A DNA stretch of 64,000 bases from Flavobacterium sp. (GCA_030151255.1 JASLED010000070.1:1-64000), one strand, 5' to 3'. Shown: positions 27,581-38,250, counted from the first letter of the stretch. The notes: generated from the sequence alone by a model not told the origin. Translations and numbers: made by a program.

Positions 27581-30217
27581 TTATTTCAAATAATCAATTG
27601 CATGATTTATAGCCTCTTGAAGTCCTTCTGGATTTTTACCTCCAGCAGTTGCAAAAAAGGCTTGTCCACCTCCACCACCTTGAATGTGCTTTCCTAATTC
27701 GCGAACAATTTGTCCTGCGTTTAATCCTTTGCTTTCTACTATTTCTTTCGAAACATAGCAAGTTAGCATTGGTTTATCATTTGATATTGTTCCGAATAAA
27801 GCATACAAATTAGAAAACTCTCCGCCTAGTTCATAAGCCAAATCTTTAGCGCCGTTTGCATCCAAATCAAGAATTGCAGCAATAAAAGCAACGCCATTTT
27901 CTTCTTTTATTTGCGCTTTTAATTCTCCTTTTAAATTTTTTGCTTTTTCTTTTAAAAATTGCTCAACTTGTTTTTTAAGTTTAGCATTTTCTTCTTGCAA
28001 AGAAACAACAGCTTTTAAAGTATCTTGCGGATTCTTTAAAGCAATTTTAAGTTCTTTTAGCGTTTCTTCTTGCTCTGTATAGAAATTGCGAGCTGCTTTA
28101 TTGGTAATTGCCTCAATACGACGAATACCCGCTGCCACAGCGCCTTCGCTCACAATTTTAAATTGCCAAATATCTGCTGTATTAGCCACGTGTGTTCCTC
28201 CACAAAGTTCCATACTGTTGCCAAACCTAATAGCACGAACCTCATCGCCATATTTTTCACCGAATAATGCCATTGCTCCTTCTTCAATTGCTTGATTAAA
28301 AGGAATGCTTCTACGCTCAATTAAAGGTAATTGTTCGTGAATACGATCATTTACAAAATCTTCTACTTTTTGTAATTCTTCTTCTGTTACTTTAGCAAAA
28401 TGAGAAAAATCAAAACGCAAATGAGTTGGTGCAACTAACGATCCTTTTTGCTCTACATGTGTTCCTAAAATAGAACGCAATGCTTGGTGCAATAAATGCG
28501 TTGCCGAGTGATTTGCCATAGACTGTTTACGCGCATTTACATCAACTTTTGCAATTAATGCAGCTTCAACATTAGAAGGCAATTCTCTAACAATATGTAA
28601 AATTAAATTGTTTTCTTTTTTTGTATCAATTACATCAATCGTTTCGTTAGCAGAAACTAAAACTCCGCTATCTCCAACTTGCCCTCCTCCTTCTGGATAA
28701 AATGGCGTAGCTGTTAGCACCAATTGAAATAATTTTCCTTCTTTTTTACTGTCAATTTTTCTGTAACGAGTAACTTTTACTTCGTTTTCTAATTGATCAT
28801 ATCCTACAAATTGTTCAACATTACCTTCAATAAGAATTGTCCAATCATCTGTAGAAACTTCAGAAGCTGCACGAGAACGTATTTTTTGTTCTAACATTGC
28901 TGCTTCAAAACCTGCTTCGTCCAATTCGTATCCTTTTTCTCTTAAAATAAGAGCTGTTAAATCAATTGGAAAACCAAAAGTATCATACAATTCAAATGCT
29001 TTTGATCCAGAAACTACTTTTCCGGTTGTTTGTTTAATTACGTTATCTAATAAATGTAACCCTTGTTCTAAAGTACGCAAAAACGATGCTTCTTCTTCTT
29101 TAATCACATTTCTAACCAATTCTTTTTGGTTTGTAATTTCTGGAAAAAAAGTTCCCATTTGCTCGCTCAACACACCTACCAATTGATAGATAAAAGGCTC
29201 TTTTTGATTTAAAAACGTAAATCCGTAACGAATTGCACGACGCAAAATACGACGTATAACATATCCTGCTCCTGTATTTGATGGTAACTGACCATCTGCG
29301 ATAGCAAATGCAACAGCACGAACGTGATCTACAATTACACGAATAGCGATATTGATTTTATTTTGCTCTTCGCTGATATTTTTTACTGTATTGTCTGTGT
29401 ATTTTAAGCCAGTAATTTCTTCTACTTTTCTGATTAACGGTGTAAATACATCTGTATCATAATTTGAAGTAACACCTTGCATTGCCATACACAAACGCTC
29501 AAAGCCCATTCCTGTATCTACGTGCTGAGCAGGTAATTTTTCTAAAGATCCGTCTGCTTTACGGTTAAATTCCATAAATACATTATTCCAAATCTCAACT
29601 ACTTGCGGATGATCTGCATTTACCAATGAAAATCCAGAAACTGTTGCTCTATCTTCGTCTGAACGCAAATCGATATGGATTTCAGAACATGGTCCGCATG
29701 GTCCTTGATCTCCCATTTCCCAGAAATTATCTTTTTTATTTCCTAAGATAATTCTGTCCTCTGAAACATATTGCTTCCAAAGATCGAATGCTTCTTGATC
29801 AAACGGTACATTTTCAGAAGGATTTCCTTCAAAGACAGAAACATACAAACGATCTTTCTCTAGCTTTAACACCTCTGTTAAAAACTCCCAAGCCCAAGCA
29901 ATCGCTTCTTTTTTAAAATAATCGCCAAAACTCCAGTTACCCAACATTTCAAACATCGTGTGATGATATGTATCAAAACCTACATCTTCTAAATCATTGT
30001 GTTTTCCCGATACGCGCAAACACTTTTGAGTATCGGCAATTCGTTTGCTCTTTGGCGTGGCGTTTCCTAAGAAATATTCTTTAAACTGGGCCATTCCAGA
30101 GTTATTAAACATTAAAGTTGGATCGTCTTTTAAAACGATCGGAGCAGAAGGAACAATTAAATGTCCTTTTTCTTCAAAAAAGCTTAAAAACTTCTGACGA
30201 ATTTCTTGTGATTTCAT
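27581..30217 (-). CDS. alaS: Alanine-tRNA ligase
   Basis: This 878-residue class II synthetase charges tRNA-Ala. The N-terminal catalytic core opens with [13 protein letters not shown] and has [13 protein letters not shown] (motif 1/2 region). The editing domain keeps its zinc ligands, H-S-A-T-H near residue 569 and C-G-G-T-H near residue 670. The C-terminal C-Ala domain ends in [13 protein letters not shown]. Length is full. It is divergent from the M23 peptidase gene across a 219-base gap. Confidence 0.98.
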   Translation of the reverse strand: MKSQEIRQKFLSFFEEKGHLIVPSAPIVLKDDPTLMFNNSGMAQFKEYFLGNATPKSKRIADTQKCLRVSGKHNDLEDVGFDTYHHTMFEMLGNWSFGDYFKKEAIAWAWEFLTEVLKLEKDRLYVSVFEGNPSENVPFDQEAFDLWKQYVSEDRIILGNKKDNFWEMGDQGPCGPCSEIHIDLRSDEDRATVSGFSLVNADHPQVVEIWNNVFMEFNRKADGSLEKLPAQHVDTGMGFERLCMAMQGVTSNYDTDVFTPLIRKVEEITGLKYTDNTVKNISEEQNKINIAIRVIVDHVRAVAFAIADGQLPSNTGAGYVIRRILRRAIRYGFTFLNQKEPFIYQLVGVLSEQMGTFFPEITNQKELVRNVIKEEEASFLRTLEQGLHLLDNVIKQTTGKVVSGSKAFELYDTFGFPIDLTALILREKGYELDEAGFEAAMLEQKIRSRAASEVSTDDWTILIEGNVEQFVGYDQLENEVKVTRYRKIDSKKEGKLFQLVLTATPFYPEGGGQVGDSGVLVSANETIDVIDTKKENNLILHIVRELPSNVEAALIAKVDVNARKQSMANHSATHLLHQALRSILGTHVEQKGSLVAPTHLRFDFSHFAKVTEEELQKVEDFVNDRIHEQLPLIERRSIPFNQAIEEGAMALFGEKYGDEVRAIRFGNSMELCGGTHVANTADIWQFKIVSEGAVAAGIRRIEAITNKAARNFYTEQEETLKELKIALKNPQDTLKAVVSLQEENAKLKKQVEQFLKEKAKNLKGELKAQIKEENGVAFIAAILDLDANGAKDLAYELGGEFSNLYALFGTISNDKPMLTCYVSKEIVESKGLNAGQIVRELGKHIQGGGGGQAFFATAGGKNPEGLQEAINHAIDYLK

Positions 30218-30357
30218 ATTTCTTGGAAACTAAATATATTCTTTCAAATAGTAATTACTCATTATTTTTTCTTCAAAAACACCTTTAATATCAATGTAAT
30301 TTGTTAATTTTTTATTTTCATTTGCTAGTAAAACAAGTATTAAACCAAAACATTGTT

Positions 30358-30365
30358 TAAATTTG
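30358..30365 (+). promoter_or_regulatory. Candidate -7 box of the M23 peptidase operon
   Basis: TAAATTTG fits TAnnTTTG and lies 71 bases before the ATG. No TTG occurs at 19-21 bases upstream, so this is only a candidate. Confidence 0.3.
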
Positions 30366-30436
30366 TTTTTCAATGCCTATGAGAACCAATAAAAGGTATT
30401 TTCAAATTTTATTGCAAAAATAGTGTTTTTTAAATT

Positions 30437-31414
30437 ATGGCTAAGGTAAAATATTATTACGATTCGGAAAAATTAGCGTTTCACAGAATACGCACAAAAT
30501 CGTCAAAGCGCATCGTAAACATATTGTTATTTTTACTATCTGCTGCGGCATTTGGTTGGCTTGGACTATTCTTTCTTGTAAACTCAAATATTCTTGAAAC
30601 CCCAAAAGAAAAAATGTTACAAAGAGAAGTAACTGAATTTAGGGCAAACTACGCGATTTTAAACAAAAAAATAGATCTTATTGCTGAAGTTTTAGATGAA
30701 TTAGAAGTAAGAGATAACGAAATATACAGAGCTTATTTTAATACCGCACCTATTCTGGAAGAACAAAGAAGATCAGGGTTAGGAGGAATTAATCGATACA
30801 AAGAGTTTAAAAATCTAAACAACGAAAAACTATTAAAAACAACCAATGAAAAAACAGATATTATTGCCAAACAAACCGCAATTCAATCTCGTTCATTGGA
30901 AGATATTTTAGATTTAGCAAAAGGAAAAGAAAAATTCTTGGCTTCTATTCCTGCTATACAGCCCGTTAAAAATGAAAATTTAAAACAAATGGCTTCAGGT
31001 TATGGTTATCGAAGCGATCCTTTTACAAAAATTAAAAAGTTTCACAGCGGAATGGATTTTTCTGCTAATGTAGGAACGGCTGTATTTGCTACAGGCGATG
31101 GAAAAGTTACACGTGCAAACAATCAGCTTTCTGGCTACGGAAATCTAATAGAAATTGACCACGGATATGGCTACAAAACAAGATTTGCTCATTTGAGCAA
31201 ATACAACGTAAAACCAGGTCAATTGGTAAAAAGAGGCGATATAATTGGCTATTCTGGAAGCACAGGAAGAAGTTCTGGACCGCATTTACATTATGAAGTG
31301 CATTATAAAGGAAATCCAGTAAACCCTATCAATTATTACTATGGCGATATTTCTGCCAAAGAATTTGAATTGTTATCACAAGAAGCAAATCACGAAAATC
31401 AATCTTTAGACTAA
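30437..31414 (+). CDS. M23-family (LytM-type) peptidoglycan endopeptidase, membrane-anchored
   Basis: This 325-residue protein has a transmembrane segment (about 28-48) and a coiled-coil region (about 60-160). The LytM zinc domain (about 185-300) keeps its ligands: His203 and Asp207 in H-S-G-M-D, and His285 in H-L-H-Y-E-V, with His252 (A-H-L-S) as the extra catalytic His. The domain order resembles enzymes that cut peptide cross-links during elongation or division, or act as amidase activators. All residues are present, so it is probably an active enzyme. Its stop codon shares one base with the ATG of the next gene. Confidence 0.9.
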   Translation: MAKVKYYYDSEKLAFHRIRTKSSKRIVNILLFLLSAAAFGWLGLFFLVNSNILETPKEKMLQREVTEFRANYAILNKKIDLIAEVLDELEVRDNEIYRAYFNTAPILEEQRRSGLGGINRYKEFKNLNNEKLLKTTNEKTDIIAKQTAIQSRSLEDILDLAKGKEKFLASIPAIQPVKNENLKQMASGYGYRSDPFTKIKKFHSGMDFSANVGTAVFATGDGKVTRANNQLSGYGNLIEIDHGYGYKTRFAHLSKYNVKPGQLVKRGDIIGYSGSTGRSSGPHLHYEVHYKGNPVNPINYYYGDISAKEFELLSQEANHENQSLD

Positions 31415-31743
31415 TGAAAACAAACTTACCTGAAAAAAGATATTATAGCATTGGCGAATTGGCAAGGGCCTTTGAAGTAAATGCTTCTTTAATCCGTTTT
31501 TGGGAAAAAGAATTTGATATCATTAATCCGAAAAAAAATGCAAAAGGAAACAGAATGTTTTCTCAAGCAGATGTAAGAAATTTTGAGCTTATTTATCACT
31601 TAGTAAAAGAACGAGGATTTACATTGGAAGGAGCAAAAGAACACTTAAAGCTAAAACCAAAAGAATCTGTCAACGAACTAGAATTGATTAAAAAATTAGA
31701 ATACATTAAACAAACATTAATAAGTATTAAAAACGAACTTTAA
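31414..31743 (+). CDS. MerR-family transcriptional regulator
   Basis: This 109-residue protein consists essentially of one MerR winged-helix domain: Y-Y-S-I-G-E-L-A-R-A-F-E-V-N-A-S-L-I-R-F-W-E-K-E-F followed by N-R-M-F-S-Q-A-D-V. The effector domain is absent; only a short C-terminal helix (residues 85-109) follows and may serve for dimerisation. No metal-binding cysteines are present. It overlaps the M23 peptidase gene by one base and precedes lemA by 14 bases. Its targets are unknown, but control of this cell-envelope gene group is a reasonable guess. Confidence 0.9.
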   Translation: MKTNLPEKRYYSIGELARAFEVNASLIRFWEKEFDIINPKKNAKGNRMFSQADVRNFELIYHLVKERGFTLEGAKEHLKLKPKESVNELELIKKLEYIKQTLISIKNEL

Positions 31744-31757
31744 ATTAAAAAATCTCT

Positions 31758-32345
31758 ATGAAAAAAAATCTTATTACAATCATTGTTATTTTAGTAGTAT
31801 TAATTGGTGGTTATTTCATCACATCGATGAATTTCAATAACACAGCTTTAGGATATAAACAAGCTGTAGATAAATCTTGGGCTGATGTTGAAGGTGCATA
31901 TCAACGTAGAAATGATTTAATTGGCAACTTAGTAAATACAGTAAAAGGAGCAGCTGAGTTTGAAAAATCTACTTTAGAAGCAGTTGTGAGCGCACGTTCT
32001 AGAGCAACGCAAACTAATATTGATGCTACAAACCTTACTCCAGAAAAATTAGCTGAATTTCAACAAGCACAATCGGGAGTTTCTAGCGCATTAAGCCGTT
32101 TATTAATGACAGTAGAAAATTATCCTGACTTAAAAACAAACCAAAATTTCTTGAAATTACAAGATGAATTGGCAAGTACAGAAAATCAAATCTTAACGCA
32201 ACGTACAAGATTTAATAGCGCAGTAGAATTATATAACGGTTATGTTTTAAAAATGCCTAATAGCTTTTTCTTGAACGGATACCCAGAAAAACCATATTTT
32301 AAAGCTGATGCTGGAGCAGAAAAAGCACCAGAAGTAAAATTCTAA
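31758..32345 (+). CDS. LemA family protein
   Basis: This 195-residue protein has one N-terminal transmembrane helix (I-T-I-I-V-I-L-V-V-L-I-G-G-Y-F). A helical LemA domain follows, with the typical W-A-D-V-E-G-A-Y-Q-R-R-N-D-L-I-G-N-L-V-N-T-V-K-G and N-Y-P-D-L-K-T-N-Q-N-F patterns. LemA proteins sit in the membrane with a short outer N-terminus and recur beside TPM-domain genes, as here. Their biochemical role is not settled. It lies 7 bases before the first TPM gene. Confidence 0.93.
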   Translation: MKKNLITIIVILVVLIGGYFITSMNFNNTALGYKQAVDKSWADVEGAYQRRNDLIGNLVNTVKGAAEFEKSTLEAVVSARSRATQTNIDATNLTPEKLAEFQQAQSGVSSALSRLLMTVENYPDLKTNQNFLKLQDELASTENQILTQRTRFNSAVELYNGYVLKMPNSFFLNGYPEKPYFKADAGAEKAPEVKF

Positions 32346-32352
32346 TCAAACA

Positions 32353-32793
32353 ATGCAAAAGATAAAAGATTTTTTATCTTCTACAGACGAACAAGAAATT
32401 GTAGAAGCAATTACTCAGGCAGAAAAAAATACTACGGGCGAGATTAGAGTACACGTAGAAACTAATTCTGATATAGAACCTTACAAAAGAGCTCAAGAAG
32501 TTTTTTTTCAGCTAAACATGCATAAAACGTCTTACGCAAATGGTGTTTTGTTTTACATCTGTATCAACTCCAAATCGTTTGTAATCTTAGGCGACAAAGC
32601 CATTGATGAAAAGGTAAAATCTGATAATTTTTGGGAAGGCACAAAAGAGCTTGTAATTAATCATTTTAAACAAGGTTTATACAAACAAGGACTTATTTAT
32701 GGTATCCTAAAAGCAGGTAGTAAACTAAAAGTTTATTTTCCTCAACAAGGCGAAAATAAAAACGAACTACCTAACGAAATTTCTAAAGCTTAA
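32353..32793 (+). CDS. TPM-domain protein, short form without export signal
   Basis: This 146-residue protein is essentially a bare TPM domain (about residues 10-125): A-E-K-N-T-T-G-E-I-R-V-H-V-E, then N-G-V-L-F-Y-I-C-I and F-V-I-L-G-D-K-A-I-D-E-K. No signal peptide or transmembrane segment is visible. It is unlike the following gene, which has both. TPM domains fold like a thylakoid acid phosphatase / photosystem II repair protein, but many members have unknown activity. The pair follows lemA directly, a common arrangement. Confidence 0.87.
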   Translation: MQKIKDFLSSTDEQEIVEAITQAEKNTTGEIRVHVETNSDIEPYKRAQEVFFQLNMHKTSYANGVLFYICINSKSFVILGDKAIDEKVKSDNFWEGTKELVINHFKQGLYKQGLIYGILKAGSKLKVYFPQQGENKNELPNEISKA

Positions 32794-32799
32794 TAGAAT

Positions 32800-33621
32800 A
32801 TGCCAAAGCAATTAAATACATTTTTATTCGTAATTACCTTCCTTTGTTTGTTATTGGGAATACAATCTTATGCCCAATTTCAAATACCAGATATTCCTGC
32901 AAAAAAAGATCAAACTTCGCTGTACGATTATGGAAAGGTATTAACACCTCAACAACAAAGTGATTTAAAACAAAAACTAATTCAATATAGCGATAGCACT
33001 TCTACGCAAATTGTTGTAATTACAATTCCTTCACTACAAGGAGAAGATATTAATTTATTGGGGCCTGAATGGGGACAAAGATGGGGAATTGGACAGAAAG
33101 ATAAAGGAAATGGAGTGGTAATTCTAATGGCTGTTCAAGAGCGTAAAATTGGTATTTACCCTGGTTATGGCTCAGAAGTGCAAATTACCGCAGGACAAGG
33201 AGGAGAATTAATTAGAAACAGAATTATTCCTGAATTTAAAAAAGGTGATTATTATGCCGGTTTAAACGAAGGAGTAAATGGTGTTTTTGAAATGCTTACA
33301 GGTAATTACAAAGCAGATAAAGCACGAATGGAGGGTGATAATGAAATTGGAGGATTAATTTGTGTTGCATTAGTTATTCTTCTATTTATTGCTTTAGGAT
33401 TTGCTAATAAAAATAAAAAAGGAAACGGTGGAAATAAAAACTCCGGAAATCGAAATTTTGCTGGCGGACTAATGGATTTAATCGTTTTAAGCAGCCTAGG
33501 ACGTGGTTCTGGCGGAGGCGGTGGATTTGGTTCTGGTGGCGGATTTGGCGGAGGCGGAGGTTTCTCTGGCGGTTTTGGCGGAGGTGGATTCTCTGGTGGA
33601 GGATCTAGCGGAAGCTGGTAA
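32800..33621 (+). CDS. TPM-domain protein with glycine-rich C-terminus, membrane-bound
   Basis: This 273-residue protein has a Sec signal (L-C-L-L-L-G-I-Q-S-Y-A-Q) and a TPM domain (about 35-180) with L-Y-D-Y-G-K-V-L-T-P and T-Q-I-V-V-I-T-I-P-S-L. One transmembrane helix (about 187-202) follows. The tail is almost pure Gly/Phe/Ser, ending in S-G-G-G-S-S-G-S-W. The layout is that of YgcG-like proteins. The TPM domain would lie outside the cytoplasmic membrane and the glycine tail inside. It ends the operon and is followed by a bidirectional terminator. Confidence 0.9.
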   Translation: MPKQLNTFLFVITFLCLLLGIQSYAQFQIPDIPAKKDQTSLYDYGKVLTPQQQSDLKQKLIQYSDSTSTQIVVITIPSLQGEDINLLGPEWGQRWGIGQKDKGNGVVILMAVQERKIGIYPGYGSEVQITAGQGGELIRNRIIPEFKKGDYYAGLNEGVNGVFEMLTGNYKADKARMEGDNEIGGLICVALVILLFIALGFANKNKKGNGGNKNSGNRNFAGGLMDLIVLSSLGRGSGGGGGFGSGGGFGGGGGFSGGFGGGGFSGGGSSGSW

Positions 33622-33628
33622 AAACATA

Positions 33629-33668
33629 TTAAAAAAGGCAAGTAAACTAAGATTACTTGCCTTTTTTA
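33629..33668. terminator. Bidirectional terminator after the TPM operon
   Basis: GGCAAGTAA (33637-33645) pairs with TTACTTGCC (33653-33661), with A and T runs on either side. It serves the TPM operon and the cupin gene. Confidence 0.85.
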
Positions 33669-33675
33669 ATTTTTA

Positions 33676-34038
33676 TTATTCTTGTTCAAAAACAATATCT
33701 TCTTCTTTCGGTATTAAATACAATCGCTCCCACGTATCACCTTCAATTAATTCCCAAGTATGTCCTAATCCTTCTATATCTTCTGCTAGAAGAATGATCC
33801 CTGGCTCTATTATAAAAGAATCTCCGTTGGTTACTGTAAAACGGAGTTTACCTTTTAATGTTACAACATATTGCTTTCTTGGAGCTGGATGTGCCGATTG
33901 CTCTACCTGATCAATTATCTTCTGTCCGAAAAAATAATCGATTTGCAAAGGTGTTTTGGTTGGAATATATCCTTTTTCATAGGTTACCGTTGCGTCATTT
34001 AAATTATATAATCGATAAGTTAGTATTTTAGAATCCAT
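33676..34038 (-). CDS. Cupin-fold protein of unknown function
   Basis: This 120-residue protein looks like a single small beta-barrel: K-Q-Y-V-V-T-L-K-G-K-L-R-F-T-V-T-N-G-D-S-F-I-I-E-P-G-I-I-L-L-A-E-D matches the G-(x)5-hydrophobic and P-G motifs of cupins. Only scattered His residues (one in S-A-H-P-A, another in L-G-H-T-W) could bind metal, so an enzyme activity is uncertain. No signal peptide is present. It lies 24 bases after the stop of the barrel-protein gene and may be cotranscribed with it. Confidence 0.7.
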   Translation of the reverse strand: MDSKILTYRLYNLNDATVTYEKGYIPTKTPLQIDYFFGQKIIDQVEQSAHPAPRKQYVVTLKGKLRFTVTNGDSFIIEPGIILLAEDIEGLGHTWELIEGDTWERLYLIPKEEDIVFEQE

Positions 34039-34062
34039 TTTAAATCTTTATTATTTTAAAAA

Positions 34063-36843
34063 TTATTGTTTTCTGCGCATCATACTTCCATCACCTTGTC
34101 TTGGTCGGTCTGAACGTTCATATCCTTGGTTTCTATCTCTCATCTGCATTCTATCTCCTTGTTTATTTTTTGCGCCAAAATCTTTTAAACTATACGTAAG
34201 TGAAAACATAAAATATTGCTTTAATACTAAATTTTCGCTATCGATAATTTGTCCAGCATTAATTGTTCGTTTACTACTTGTATTTTGATTCAGCACATCA
34301 TACACTTTTAATTTTGCTTTAAAAGCTTTGTCAAAAAATTCATATGCAAAACTCAAGTTCCACATATAAAAATCTTTTTTATAACCGTTAGCAATTTGAG
34401 AGTTATAATTGTAATTAAAATCGCTTCCGAAAATAAAACTATCAGGCCAAAACAAAACAGTTTCTAAACCTACATTATGTGTATAATAACTTGCTTTTTT
34501 TACACTGAAATTTTCATAAGATGTCCAATTTCTATTATAATTATACGAAGGGCGAATTTGGAAAAGATTTCCGTAATCAAAATTTACATACACACGCGGC
34601 ATTAAACTATTTGATGTAGCATCATACTCTACTCCGTCCATATATCCTTTTGTAAACGATTGATTAAATCTAGCATTGATTCCATAGCGAATAGATAATT
34701 CATCTATTTTATGCGAGCGATACCAATTTCCGTTTAATGCCCAATTATAATTGCCTGAAATATTTTTATAGGTACTTGTAGCTTTTCTATCTTCGTCATA
34801 TTCAACAGCGTTTACAACAGCATTATTTAACCAAGACAAGTTTCCGCCCACTGAAAATCCAGAACGATTTTGAAAATTATACGAACGATAATTTACACCG
34901 ATATTATTATTATTAGTTGGTTTTAAATCAGGATTACCTACAAAAGTATTCAACGGATTAGATACATCTCGAATATCTAATAATTGCTCGGCACTTTGGT
35001 AAGATACATTATATCTATACGACATAAAAAGGACATCGCTTTTAGTAAATCGATAATCCATTCGATAAGTAATATTTGGATTAATATACTGCTTATCTAG
35101 CGTATAAATTTTTCCGTTGTAAAGCGCTGAGGCATCATTCTTAAATATTTCTGTTGATGAATTTAAACTTGAACTAAACTTTTTATGGATAAAATTATAG
35201 CCAAAATAAGGCGCTATATTAGTTTGAACAGTTGTATATCTGTTGGTTTGCAATATATTTAATTCACTATATTCTTGTGTTTCATAATTAAAGTCATATA
35301 CTTCTTGATCGGCAATATTTTGTTTTCTGTTCCAATCGGCTCCTAAAACAATGGCAAGAGAATCTGTTACTGGTTGGCTATACTCAAGTCTGACTGAATA
35401 ACTATCTGTAGCGTTTTTTCCATTTTGAAGCTGCTTTCTTATATCGTTAGCATCTTCCGACTGGTAAAAATGTGTTGTAGATTCTTGCTTAGCATTGTTA
35501 TTGGTAACATTATTTGTATTGCTAAAATCAATACTTAAAAACTGTTTATCATGCTTAAACTTACGCATGTAACGCATTGAATTAGAAAAACTATCAGAAT
35601 TTCCACTATTTTGCACCGTAGAATTGTTATCATTCAACAATTCGCCAGCGCTATTTCTAGCTTCTGTAAAAGATGTGCTTTCTCCTTTTGAATAACTTTG
35701 ATTGAAACTGGGCATGATGTAAAACGAATCTTTAGAACCAATATAATCCAAAGAAACATTTGCCGAATTTCCTTCTGTATTATCTAAAGATTGAGATGAA
35801 CCCTGATCGAAAAATTCACCAGATGGCAGAATATTTGTACTGCTAAAACGATTTTTTCTTTCTGTTTCTGAAAAATTGTAGTTATAACTTCCGTTTACAT
35901 TCAACTTTGGATTAATTTCCTGAACAAAATTTGCACCCAACAATCGAGATGTAGTAATACCACCCCCACTTTTCGTCGATCGCATATTATCAAACACATC
36001 ATCCATTCCGAATCCAATCGCATTGATATTATTTGCTGATCCGATAAGGCTCACCTTAGTTTTGTTTGCAAATCCGTTTAAAAATAAACTACTTTCATAT
36101 CGATCATTTGAGCCATATCCGCCAGAAACTTTTCCAAAATATCCTTTGTGATTTACCTTATCAATTGTAATATTAAGGCTTGATTGATCCGATTTTGCGC
36201 GTTCGCCTGTAAACTTTTCTTGTTTTGTTTTCTTATCAGTAACCTGAACTTTATTAATAATATCCGCAGGCAAATTTTCTAAGGCAATTTTTCCGTCATC
36301 TCCAAAAAAAGGTTTACCGTTTACTAATATTTCTCCAACTGTTTTTCCATTTACTGTAATTGCTTTATTTTCATCAATATGTAAACCTGGCAATTGCTTT
36401 AGAAGTTCTTCTAAATTTGCATCTGGTCGCACAGTAAACGAAGCAGCATTAAACTCTAAGGTATCTTTTTTTATTCGGATTGGTGGAGCATCAGATTTAA
36501 TAACTAATTCATCCAAACTTACTGATTCGTTATCTAATTTAATTACTCCAACATCTAAAGTTGTTCCTTTTATCGTTGCATAATTTTTGCTATATGTTTT
36601 GTAGCCAATCATACTTATTTTAAATACAACTTCTTCTTCTTGTGCTTTTATTTTCATTTCGAAAATACCTTTAGCATTGCTCATTGAATATTCTAAAACC
36701 GTATTATCTTTTGATTTTGAAATAAAAATTGTTGCTGCTTCTATGGGTTTATTATCCGCATCGATTACTTGCCCAGATACAGTTACCTGAGCGTAAACAA
36801 TTGTTGTAAGCAGTATAAATAGAAGTAATATAATTTTTCTCAT
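34063..36843 (-). CDS. TonB-receptor-like outer-membrane beta-barrel protein
   Basis: This 926-residue protein has a Sec signal (T-I-V-Y-A-Q) and a carboxypeptidase-regulatory-like domain (about 20-115, V-S-G-Q-V-I-D-A-D-N-K-P-I). A plug-like region includes L-K-Q-L-P-G-L-H-I-D-E-N-K-A-I-T-V-N-G and I-L-V-N-G-K-P-F-F-G-D-D. The remainder is a beta-barrel with a charged, Met/Arg/Gln-rich tail. This is the outer-membrane beta-barrel family related to TonB receptors, not a SusC; no SusD gene follows. The ligand is unknown. It is preceded by the der terminator, so it has its own control. Confidence 0.87.
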   Translation of the reverse strand: MRKIILLLFILLTTIVYAQVTVSGQVIDADNKPIEAATIFISKSKDNTVLEYSMSNAKGIFEMKIKAQEEEVVFKISMIGYKTYSKNYATIKGTTLDVGVIKLDNESVSLDELVIKSDAPPIRIKKDTLEFNAASFTVRPDANLEELLKQLPGLHIDENKAITVNGKTVGEILVNGKPFFGDDGKIALENLPADIINKVQVTDKKTKQEKFTGERAKSDQSSLNITIDKVNHKGYFGKVSGGYGSNDRYESSLFLNGFANKTKVSLIGSANNINAIGFGMDDVFDNMRSTKSGGGITTSRLLGANFVQEINPKLNVNGSYNYNFSETERKNRFSSTNILPSGEFFDQGSSQSLDNTEGNSANVSLDYIGSKDSFYIMPSFNQSYSKGESTSFTEARNSAGELLNDNNSTVQNSGNSDSFSNSMRYMRKFKHDKQFLSIDFSNTNNVTNNNAKQESTTHFYQSEDANDIRKQLQNGKNATDSYSVRLEYSQPVTDSLAIVLGADWNRKQNIADQEVYDFNYETQEYSELNILQTNRYTTVQTNIAPYFGYNFIHKKFSSSLNSSTEIFKNDASALYNGKIYTLDKQYINPNITYRMDYRFTKSDVLFMSYRYNVSYQSAEQLLDIRDVSNPLNTFVGNPDLKPTNNNNIGVNYRSYNFQNRSGFSVGGNLSWLNNAVVNAVEYDEDRKATSTYKNISGNYNWALNGNWYRSHKIDELSIRYGINARFNQSFTKGYMDGVEYDATSNSLMPRVYVNFDYGNLFQIRPSYNYNRNWTSYENFSVKKASYYTHNVGLETVLFWPDSFIFGSDFNYNYNSQIANGYKKDFYMWNLSFAYEFFDKAFKAKLKVYDVLNQNTSSKRTINAGQIIDSENLVLKQYFMFSLTYSLKDFGAKNKQGDRMQMRDRNQGYERSDRPRQGDGSMMRRKQ

Positions 36844-36849
36844 TACTAC

Positions 36850-36886
36850 AAAAAAAAGGTCTTTGTATGTTTATCACACAAAGACC
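36850..36886 (-). terminator. Terminator of der
   Basis: The stem GGTCTTTGT (36858-36866) with ACAAAGACC (36878-36886) is followed on the minus strand by a run of T. It lies between the der stop and the barrel-protein start. Confidence 0.75.
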
Positions 36887-36909
36887 ATTCATCAAATTAA
36901 TATATACAA

Positions 36910-38223
36910 TTATTTTTGTCTAAAATAAATATCAATCGGAACTCCATTAAAATCAAAAATCTCTCTCAATTTATTTTCTACGAATCGTCTGTACGGATCT
37001 TTAATATATTGAGGCAAGTTTGCAAAAAATACAAACTGCGGAGATGCTGTAGGCAACTGCATACAATATTTAACCTTAATGTATTTTCCTTTAATTGCAG
37101 GCGGCGGTGTATGCTCAATAATTGGCAACATTGTTTCGTTAAATTTAGAAGTAGAAATTCTGTTTTTTCTATTTTCGTAAACTTGAACTGCTGTTTCTAG
37201 CGCCTTCAATAAACGTTGTTTTGTTACTGTTGATGTAAAAATAATTGGCACATCTGTAAATGGCGCAATGCTTTCTCTGATCTTATCTTCAAATTGTTTG
37301 GAAGTTAATGTTTCTTTGTCAATTAAATCCCATTTATTAACTAAAATAACAATTCCTTTTCTATTTTTTTCTGCCAACCAAAAAATACTTTGATCTTGAC
37401 CTTCAAAACCTCTTGTAGCATCAATCATTAAAATGCAAACATCACTATGCTCAATAGCACGGATAGAGCGCATTACAGAATAAAATTCTAAGTCTTCTTT
37501 AACTTTAGCTTTTCTACGAATACCTGCTGTATCTACCAAGTTGAAATCGAAACCAAATTGATTAAAACGAGTGTCTATCGAATCTCTTGTTGTACCTGCA
37601 ATATCCGTTACGATATAACGATTTTCACCAATTAAAGCATTAATAAAGCTTGATTTACCAGCATTTGGACGTCCAACTACACAAAAACGTGGTAATTCAT
37701 CTTCTTCTGTTTCTTCTCTCACTTCTTCCGGAGGCAATACTTCTACAACTGCATCTAGCAATTCTCCAGTTCCGCTTCCACTCATACCAGCAATTGGATA
37801 GATTTCTCCTAATCCTAAATTATAGAATTCATATGTATCTTCCATTCGCTTAGCGCTATCTACCTTATTAACAGCTACCAAAACTGGTTTTGTTTCTTTG
37901 CGTAATAATTTTGCAACTTCTGCATCCATTGGAGTAATTCCTTCTTCAACATCTACTACAAAAACAATTACATCAGCTTCATCAATAGCTAATTCTACCT
38001 GACGTCTAATTTCTCCTTCAAAAATATCGTCAGATCCTTTTACATATCCTCCTGTATCTATTACAGAAAATTCTCTCCCATTCCACTCTGACTTGCCGTA
38101 GTTTCTATCACGTGTTACTCCACTAACCGAATCTACAATTGCCTCTCTTCTTTGAATTAATCGGTTGAAGAAAGTCGATTTTCCTACGTTTGGTCTCCCA
38201 ACTATGGCTACTATATTACTCAT
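36910..38223 (-). CDS. der: Ribosome biogenesis GTPase Der
   Basis: This 437-residue protein has two GTPase domains in tandem, the hallmark of Der/EngA. The first P-loop is G-R-P-N-V-G-K-S (residues 9-16), and the second, G-R-P-N-A-G-K-S, follows a linker rich in Glu. Each domain has an N-K-x-D specificity motif (V-N-K-V-D, V-N-K-W-D) and a D-T-x-G switch. The KH-like C-terminal domain ends in [13 protein letters not shown]. It matures the 50S ribosomal subunit. TAACTTTG at 38243-38250 is a candidate -7 box. It follows era by 59 bases. Confidence 0.97.
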   Translation of the reverse strand: MSNIVAIVGRPNVGKSTFFNRLIQRREAIVDSVSGVTRDRNYGKSEWNGREFSVIDTGGYVKGSDDIFEGEIRRQVELAIDEADVIVFVVDVEEGITPMDAEVAKLLRKETKPVLVAVNKVDSAKRMEDTYEFYNLGLGEIYPIAGMSGSGTGELLDAVVEVLPPEEVREETEEDELPRFCVVGRPNAGKSSFINALIGENRYIVTDIAGTTRDSIDTRFNQFGFDFNLVDTAGIRRKAKVKEDLEFYSVMRSIRAIEHSDVCILMIDATRGFEGQDQSIFWLAEKNRKGIVILVNKWDLIDKETLTSKQFEDKIRESIAPFTDVPIIFTSTVTKQRLLKALETAVQVYENRKNRISTSKFNETMLPIIEHTPPPAIKGKYIKVKYCMQLPTASPQFVFFANLPQYIKDPYRRFVENKLREIFDFNGVPIDIYFRQK

Positions 38224-38242
38224 ATACTGTATAAATATGTTG

Positions 38243-38250
38243 CAAAGTTA
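38243..38250 (-). promoter_or_regulatory. Candidate -7 box of der
   Basis: TAACTTTG on the minus strand fits TAnnTTTG, 20 bases before the der ATG. No correctly spaced -33 TTG is visible. Confidence 0.4.

Noticed and set aside
33306..33641. Pro-rich open frame opposite the glycine-rich TPM protein
   Set aside because: Pro codons are the complement of Gly codons; the run is a mirror of the Gly tail.
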